From positions 1-10,448 of the forward strand of contig CADBTE010000422.1 in the NCBI GenBank assembly GCA_902797455.1: a DNA stretch of 10,448 bases, written 5' to 3'. This DNA is from an uncultured Planctomycetota bacterium (lineage in GTDB: Bacteria; Planctomycetota; Planctomycetia; Pirellulales; Thermoguttaceae). Shown in pieces: positions 6,001 to 10,448 of this stretch; position 1 is the first letter of the stretch; every line of letters starts with the position of its first letter. The position numbers and the translations under genes are program-made. The notes beneath the pieces were generated by a model, which was given only the letters and a program-made list of their open reading frames with translations, was not told where the DNA came from and did no database searches.

Positions 6001-7887
6001 CTACAGCGACAGGAGGTACTCGGTCAGGTCGCTGATTTCCTCATCGGTCAGGTCGCCGACGTTTCCAAGCACGTCGCCGTGGCTGCCGACCTTAAAGACA
6101 TCCTCGAGATGGACATAGCGCCCGTCGTGCATGTAGGGGGGAGTACGCCAGATACCTCGGAGGGTCGGGGTATCGAAGTCGTCCCGCTGGTCGACCCCCT
6201 CCGCGCGGGAACCGACATCGTGCATCTTCATATCGGTGAAATACTCGCCGTAGTGGCACTGGGAGCAGCCTAGTTCCTCACGCTCGAAGATCGCTTTGCC
6301 GCGCAGCGCTTTTTCGCTGAGCTGACCGTCGACCAGGTAGGGGCTGGGAAGGGGCTCAAGCGCGCGGAAATATTCCTCGATATCGGTGAAGACCTCTTCG
6401 GGCTGGACGGAGAAGAGAATGTACTGGAAACCGGTTCGAATTGCCGTTTCTGCCTTGTCGCGGACACCATGCCACATTGCCGGCGGGGTATCCAAAGAGA
6501 AGAGCATTCCCTTGGCGTTCTTGGGGTTCCCGGTTCCATCGTTGAGCAGATCCCAGTTCAGTGCGTCGCTGCGGGCGTCGGGATGGCAGCTGGCACAGCT
6601 TTGCCAATGCTGGAAACAGAGAGTGGCGTCGTTCCAATGCAGCTCGCCGCGGCGCGCCGGCGTCATGAAATCGGCCGGATCGGGACCGAGTTCGAAGGAT
6701 TTTGCCTTGGAACGGCGGGCCTTGGTATCGACCACATTGATCGAGTCACTGAAGTACATTCCCGCGTAGATCTTATCGCCGATGACACACAGCGAGCGGG
6801 GCGCCTTGCCAATGAGCTTGACACGCTTCTTGAGGCCGACGAGAAACGCCAGCTGCTGCGGAACCTGATCGGCCAGGATCGTGGTTCGCTCGTTGTAGTT
6901 CCCCGACGATTTGGCCTCCTCGATCGTTTTGGGGAGGGCCAAAAGCTTTTCGAACGCCTTCTCCATATCGACAATGCACAGCTCGTGGGTTCCCGCCAGA
7001 CCGATGAAGACTTTTTTGCCGTCGGGCGAGGTGGTGATTGGCCAGGGGTTGGCGGCGCCGAGGTCGACATCGTCGAGGAGCACCGTATTGATGAACTCAC
7101 GCTTGTCCGCGTCAATGATGCTGAAGCCGTTGGTGTTCATCCATCCGCGCTCCAACTGCGAGGTGGGGAGCTGGTAACGGGCCAAAATGGCCGTGGTGTA
7201 GACATATTTGCCGTCGGGCGACAGGCATATCCCATGCATACTGGAGCTGCCGTTCGGCAGACGGATGTTTTGTGTTTCTCCCGAGGCGATATCGATCGCC
7301 GAGATAACCGCGGCGACGTCGGCCTGATCGGAGGGGTCCAGCGGGAGGAAGTTCGCGACGTAGAGCGTTCGGGCGTCGTGGGTAATGACCGCGTCACACG
7401 GCTCATGATGCGCGGCGAAACGTCGCAGCTCGGTAAGCGTTTCGACGTCCATCTCGGCAACCGCGTTCTCGAATTGGCAGCAGACGTAGAGCTTCGATCC
7501 GTCGGGAGACAGAACCGGGCCGGTGGGGGAGTGCCCGGTTTTCCCTTGGCGAAGGATGGTGCCGTCGGCGGTGGATATGGCGTAGACGGTGCCCGGCTGG
7601 ATTCCCGCGGTAACAAACATCACCGCGCCATCGGCTGACAGGGCCATCGCGTGGGGGACTTCGGGGATTGGCGCGGTCCGCTCGATCTCCATCGTCTCGG
7701 CGTTGAGCGTGACCAGTGCCGAGGCGTCTTTCTCAAGGACGTAGAGGCAGGAACCGTCCGGGGAGGGGACCATGTCGACAGGCCCTTTGTACTCCTGAGC
7801 GGAAGAGACCGCCGCGAAAAACAACGTGGCTGCCAGAAGTGCGGCGGCCAGACGGTTTGACGAAGCAAAACACGCGAATGTCATCAT
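6001..7887 (-). CDS. Secreted beta-propeller / di-heme cytochrome c peroxidase-like protein
   Basis: This is a 628-aa exported protein with two parts. Residues 1-30 are a signal peptide with likely cleavage at SSA|QE. Residues of about 33-400 carry repeats typical of YVTN/YncE beta-propellers (PSPDGSCLYVLE, SPDGSKLYVCC, SPDGKYVYTT, SPDGKKVFIG). The C-terminal third is a di-heme cytochrome c peroxidase/MauG-like domain, with heme motifs CASCH (431-435) and CSQCH (541-545). The segment TPTLRGIWRTPPYMHDGR (573-590) contains a Met and conserved surroundings typical of the second heme. It should act in the periplasm or at the cell surface in electron transfer or oxidation; peroxide reduction is only one possibility. 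ATG codons at 7887 and 7884 are adjacent; upstream there is only a weak GGAAA. A promoter is visible at 7979-7951. No maturation gene is nearby. Confidence 0.9.
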   Translation of the reverse strand: MMTFACFASSNRLAAALLAATLFFAAVSSAQEYKGPVDMVPSPDGSCLYVLEKDASALVTLNAETMEIERTAPIPEVPHAMALSADGAVMFVTAGIQPGTVYAISTADGTILRQGKTGHSPTGPVLSPDGSKLYVCCQFENAVAEMDVETLTELRRFAAHHEPCDAVITHDARTLYVANFLPLDPSDQADVAAVISAIDIASGETQNIRLPNGSSSMHGICLSPDGKYVYTTAILARYQLPTSQLERGWMNTNGFSIIDADKREFINTVLLDDVDLGAANPWPITTSPDGKKVFIGLAGTHELCIVDMEKAFEKLLALPKTIEEAKSSGNYNERTTILADQVPQQLAFLVGLKKRVKLIGKAPRSLCVIGDKIYAGMYFSDSINVVDTKARRSKAKSFELGPDPADFMTPARRGELHWNDATLCFQHWQSCASCHPDARSDALNWDLLNDGTGNPKNAKGMLFSLDTPPAMWHGVRDKAETAIRTGFQYILFSVQPEEVFTDIEEYFRALEPLPSPYLVDGQLSEKALRGKAIFEREELGCSQCHYGEYFTDMKMHDVGSRAEGVDQRDDFDTPTLRGIWRTPPYMHDGRYVHLEDVFKVGSHGDVLGNVGDLTDEEISDLTEYLLSL

Positions 7888-7950
7888 CTTTGCAGTTTCC
7901 GGTTAAGTGTTATTGGCTGTGTATTCCCTATTTTGACTGGACCGCTCTTT

Positions 7951-7979
7951 ATTATGACCGAACCGCGGGGGGATTTCAA
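7951..7979 (-). promoter_or_regulatory. Sigma-70-type promoter of the propeller/cytochrome gene
   Basis: On the minus strand TTGAAA (7979-7974), a 17-base spacer, then CATAAT (7956-7951): 5 of 6 matches in each box with ideal spacing. The leader would be about 57 bases. Confidence 0.6.
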
Positions 7980-8108
7980 GTTCATTAGGACCATTTTGCC
8001 GTGACGAAAGGGAGAAATATCTAATTTTCGCTGTGAATTGAAGAGCGCAGCCCGAAAAAAGATTTTCTTTCGAGACGGATAAGGGATGTTTCCCCGCGCT
8101 TTAAAAAA

Positions 8109-8117
8109 TGTTATAAT
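8109..8117 (+). promoter_or_regulatory. Extended -10 promoter of the kinase gene
   Basis: TGTTATAAT contains a perfect TATAAT (8112-8117) with the upstream TGn of an extended -10 element. No good -35 box is found 16-18 bases upstream, which fits the extended type. The expected start near 8124 leaves a leader of about 68 bases. The rest of the 304-base gap (7888-8191) holds the divergent cytochrome promoter, a possible short leader frame and a small palindrome. Confidence 0.6.
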
Positions 8118-8131
8118 GGGGGTGTCCGTTA

Positions 8132-8182
8132 ATGAGAAAGGTCGTCATGCTCTCCCCTGGGGAGTGTCCAAAGCGAAAATGA
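8132..8182 (+). CDS. Possible 16-residue leader peptide upstream of the kinase
   Basis: A short frame starts at ATG 8132 and encodes MRKVVMLSPGECPKRK. Its TGA stop (8180-8182) overlaps the GAGGA ribosome binding site (8181-8185) of the kinase gene, an arrangement that could couple translation. The G-run before it (8118-8122) would lie outside the transcript if transcription starts near 8124, so initiation is doubtful. A palindrome CTCCCC-T-GGGGAG (8152-8164) lies inside it. Chance is a serious alternative. Confidence 0.2.
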   Translation: MRKVVMLSPGECPKRK

Positions 8183-8191
8183 GGATATCTT

Positions 8192-9067
8192 ATGGGCGCG
8201 TTCGATTTTGTCAAAAAGGTAATGCCCAAACGGCTGAAGATTCAAGACCGCTTTCATGTCCGGAAAGAGATGATTTCCGGGACTATGTCTAAGTTTTATA
8301 TGGTTGAGGACAAAGTCACCGGCGAGACATTCGGCTTGAAGGTCCTTGATAAAGAGAAGACCAAACAGTTTGAGGACCGCTTTAAGGTCCTGAAGGTGAA
8401 AAAACCGTCCGAGGGGGAGATCGCGATGAAGTTCGATAACCCCTACATCGCCAAGACCCTCGAGATTGGGACGACCGATCACGGGGAGCCCTACCTTTTG
8501 ATGGAGTATCTGCATGGGACGGGGCTGAACAACATCCTTCTTATCAAACAAGATCTTCTGGCCGGCGGCCGGATGCGCTATATCCGTCAGTGCGCCGAGG
8601 CGCTGGCGCATGTTCACTCCAGGGGGTTCATCCACCGTGACTACTGTCCGCGGAATCTGATGTTCACCGGTGACGGTACGGCCCTGAAACTGATCGATTT
8701 CGGTTTGTCGGTTCCGAACCAGCCTCCGTTTACCGACGCCGGAAATCGGACGGGGACGCCGGCCTATATGGCGCCGGAATTGATCCGCCGCCATCCCACC
8801 AGCGAGAAACTTGATGTCTTTTCGTTCGGCGTGACGATGTATGAGCTGTGTACCCGTCAGCTTCCCTGGCCGACCGCGTCGCGGGGGGGACTGGCCGCGA
8901 TGTCGCACGATCAGCCCGCCACCCCGATCACCGAATTGCGTCCGTCGATCAATCCCCGCTTGGCCCGGGCGATTCACAGCTGTATTCTTCCCAATCCGAA
9001 AGATCGCCCGTCGATGCAGGATTTCCTCACGGCGATCCGCACTGTCAAATACGAAGACGGCCAGTAA
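8192..9067 (+). CDS. Soluble protein kinase, bacterial Ser/Thr (Hanks-type) family
   Basis: This 291-aa protein consists almost only of a Hanks-type kinase domain, with no membrane segment, so it should phosphorylate cytosolic targets. ATG 8192 follows GAGGA with 6 bases between. Visible elements: nucleotide loop ISGTMSKFYMVED (28-40), ATP-anchoring Lys50 in FGLKVLDK, an alpha-C Glu among GEIAMK (75-80), hinge LMEYL (103-107), catalytic HRDYCPRN (148-155), DFG (169-171) and APE (194-196), and helix F LDVFSFG (207-213). The catalytic Asp150, Asn155 and Asp169 are present, so it should be active. Two oddities: the glycine loop keeps one Gly (Gly30), and the catalytic-loop Lys of the usual HRDLKPxN is Cys152. 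I recall similar kinases in planctomycetes, which suggests a conserved subfamily. It has its own promoter and terminator, and no phosphatase or forkhead-associated partner is adjacent. Confidence 0.92.
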   Translation: MGAFDFVKKVMPKRLKIQDRFHVRKEMISGTMSKFYMVEDKVTGETFGLKVLDKEKTKQFEDRFKVLKVKKPSEGEIAMKFDNPYIAKTLEIGTTDHGEPYLLMEYLHGTGLNNILLIKQDLLAGGRMRYIRQCAEALAHVHSRGFIHRDYCPRNLMFTGDGTALKLIDFGLSVPNQPPFTDAGNRTGTPAYMAPELIRRHPTSEKLDVFSFGVTMYELCTRQLPWPTASRGGLAAMSHDQPATPITELRPSINPRLARAIHSCILPNPKDRPSMQDFLTAIRTVKYEDGQ

Positions 9068-9107
9068 AGCTCGCGTTAGCGAAAGTTCCGGCTCTTATGC
9101 CACGAGG

Positions 9108-9141
9108 CGCGGCCCCGTTTAAAACGGGCGCCGCGTTTTTT
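9108..9141 (+). terminator. Intrinsic terminator after the kinase gene
   Basis: CGCGGCCCCGTT (9108-9119) pairs with AACGGGCGCCGCG (9123-9135) with one bulged base (9129), followed by six T (9136-9141). It starts 40 bases after the kinase stop. Confidence 0.85.
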
Positions 9142-9157
9142 CTTCCTGCCGCGCCGG

Positions 9158-9186
9158 TGGAAACCAGGTTTCTCTTTCTCTATAAT
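9158..9186 (+). promoter_or_regulatory. Sigma-70-type promoter of the heparinase-like gene
   Basis: TGGAAA (9158-9163, 4 of 6 matches), a 17-base spacer and a perfect TATAAT (9181-9186). The predicted start near 9193 leaves a leader of about 39 bases with the GAGAGGAG ribosome binding site (9219-9226). Confidence 0.6.
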
Positions 9187-9231
9187 GGCTAGGGTGTCTG
9201 GAAGAGGCCATCCATCCTGAGAGGAGCATTT

Positions 9232-10448
9232 GTGATAGAGCGTCTTTGTTTGCCGCTGTTTCTATGGGCCGCGGCGGTCGTTCCGACCGTTCTTGGGGCG
9301 GGGGAACCGCTGTGTGACCTGGTGGCCATCGATCGGCGCGCCGGGGAGATTGCCGCGGCGCTGGAGCGCTGTGATACTCCCTTGATTCCCCCGATTACCG
9401 AGCGCGGCAAATGGGAAACGCTGTTCGAGGCCGAGGAAGGGAAACAGCTGATCAAGGATGCCGAGAATTACCTTGACGCGCCGATTATCTCCTGTCCGGA
9501 AAAGATCTACAAAGAGGTTTTTGTCAACGGGAACCGATCCGGCGCCGAGAAACTTCTGGACGCTCGAAATCGCCGGCTCTATACTCTGGCTTTCGCCGAA
9601 CTGATGGAGGCGAAAGGACGATTTCTCCCGGCGCTGGAGGAGACCATTCGCGATTTGTGCGCCTATCCGAGCTGGACCTATCCCGCGCACGATCCTGAGG
9701 GGGGGAAGATCTACGACGGCGCCTATGTCACCGCCGACCTTATCGCCACCGAACTGGGAGGGGATCTGGCGGTTTTTCGCCAGGCGCTGCTGGAGGTTCT
9801 CTCCGAAGAGACGAGCGCGCTTTTGGCGGGGGAGATTCAGCGCCGGGTTCTCGGACCGTACGAGACAGCGGTCCGCCAGGGAATCTATGGAGGTATGTGG
9901 TGGGTGAATAATCCCGGCAATTGGAATGCCGTGTGCCACTGCGGGACCGCGATGGCCGCTTTAACCCTTTGTGACGAGGCGAGCCGAAAAGCCTGGTTTT
10001 TGGCCTGCGCCGAATTTTTCACCACCAAGTATTTTTTGCGCGGGTTTACCCCCGACGGTTACTGTTCCGAAGGGGTGAATTACTGGAATTACGGATTCGG
10101 CAGGTTTACCTGTTTGGCCGAAATCGCCTATCGTCAAACCGGCGGCGAAGTCAATCTCTACCGCGCCGATCGGGTTCGCGAAACGGCCCTGTTTGGCGCG
10201 CGGTCGATACTCAAGCCCGGTTTTCCTCCTACCATCGGCGATTGTACCCTCACCGCCCGGCCCGATCGCCGAATGCTTGGCCTATTGAGTATTCGGCTCG
10301 GTTTGGGATTGGTCCAGGATGAAACGCGGTTCCGTGCCCGGCCCGTCGACTTCGGGATCGATTTCGGGATCGAGGCGCCGCTGATCGCTTATTACTTTCA
10401 AAGCGGGGATCTTTGCCCGGTGGTTGACACGATAGCCGAGGATGCGAA
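9232..10448 (+). CDS. Secreted heparinase II/III-like protein (3' end outside window)
   Basis: The frame is open from GTG 9232 to the right edge (405 codons) with no stop. The GTG follows GAGAGGAG (9219-9226) with 5 bases between. The first 22 residues are a signal peptide (hydrophobic LCLPLFLWAAAVVPTVLGA), so the protein is exported. The rest resembles the alpha/alpha-toroid of heparinase II/III-type polysaccharide lyases, which cleave uronic-acid polysaccharides by beta-elimination. Key stretches are WWVNNPGNWNAVCHCGTAMA (223-242) and GYCSEGVNYWNYGFGRF (276-292), the second carrying tyrosines at the expected catalytic position; Asn230 or Asn232 and His236 are candidate partners. The C-terminal beta-sandwich would lie beyond the window. 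Substrate is unknown, and no other carbohydrate genes are visible. A 12-base in-frame tandem repeat (10351-10374) encodes FGIDFGIE. Confidence 0.82.
   Translation, partial: MIERLCLPLFLWAAAVVPTVLGAGEPLCDLVAIDRRAGEIAAALERCDTPLIPPITERGKWETLFEAEEGKQLIKDAENYLDAPIISCPEKIYKEVFVNGNRSGAEKLLDARNRRLYTLAFAELMEAKGRFLPALEETIRDLCAYPSWTYPAHDPEGGKIYDGAYVTADLIATELGGDLAVFRQALLEVLSEETSALLAGEIQRRVLGPYETAVRQGIYGGMWWVNNPGNWNAVCHCGTAMAALTLCDEASRKAWFLACAEFFTTKYFLRGFTPDGYCSEGVNYWNYGFGRFTCLAEIAYRQTGGEVNLYRADRVRETALFGARSILKPGFPPTIGDCTLTARPDRRMLGLLSIRLGLGLVQDETRFRARPVDFGIDFGIEAPLIAYYFQSGDLCPVVDTIAEDA

Noticed and set aside
6469..7638. Long 389-codon open frame on the plus strand
   Set aside because: It lies wholly antisense to the propeller/cytochrome gene, whose motifs are unmistakable; the translation has no recognisable domain and reflects GC-biased codon positions.
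8056..8082. Sigma-28-like AAAAAGAT-N11-ACGGATAA upstream of the kinase
   Set aside because: Only 10 of 16 consensus matches, and a perfect extended -10 promoter lies downstream.
8129..8977. 282-codon open frame on the minus strand
   Set aside because: Antisense shadow of the kinase gene; low-complexity His/Arg/Gly translation.
1..10448. Mobile element, CRISPR array, tRNA or rRNA, toxin-antitoxin or defence system
   Set aside because: No transposase or integrase motifs, no regularly spaced repeats, no tRNA-like folds and no paired small genes were seen on either strand.

Overview
The window is an ordinary-looking chromosomal stretch of a moderately GC-rich Gram-negative-type bacterium. My best guess is a planctomycete (Pirellulales or Thermoguttaceae-like). 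That guess rests on an unusual soluble protein kinase with a catalytic loop I associate with planctomycetes, a secreted FGE/SUMF1-like protein, a beta-propeller fused to a di-heme cytochrome c peroxidase domain, a FliA/WhiG-type sigma factor without flagellar genes beside it, and a heparinase II/III-like protein. This is inference from gene content; there is no rRNA or other marker gene here.

Layout, left to right. (1) Bases 1-1647, plus strand: the 3' part of a membrane-anchored protein of unknown function, then a DUF374-type acyltransferase. (2) Bases 1644-3065, minus strand: hisI followed by hisG, which encode two histidine-biosynthesis enzymes. hisG meets the acyltransferase gene tail to tail with a 4-base overlap, and a good hisG terminator lies inside the 3' end of the acyltransferase gene. 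(3) Bases 3066-3444: a 379-base divergent intergenic region rich in inverted repeats. It contains a near-consensus sigma-28 promoter pointing at the next gene. (4) Bases 3445-4299, plus strand: a FliA/WhiG-family sigma factor, closed by two tandem terminators. (5) Bases 4468-5289, plus strand: a secreted FGE/SUMF1-like protein with its own sigma-70-type promoter. (6) Bases 5308-7887, minus strand: a GNAT acetyltransferase and, upstream of it, a secreted propeller/di-heme cytochrome protein, separated by a terminator-like hairpin. (7) Bases 8192-9067, plus strand: a soluble protein kinase with an extended -10 promoter and a terminator. (8) Base 9232 to the right edge, plus strand: the first 405 codons of a secreted heparinase II/III-like protein.

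Apart from hisI-hisG and the first two genes, the units look like independent transcription units, most with a recognisable promoter or terminator. I see no phage, transposon, CRISPR, defence or secondary-metabolite system. The most interesting signals are regulatory: a 14-of-16 match to the sigma-28 promoter directly upstream of the sigma-28-type gene, which implies autoregulation, and an intrinsic terminator embedded antisense in a neighbouring coding region. I did not find a clearly new multi-gene system.
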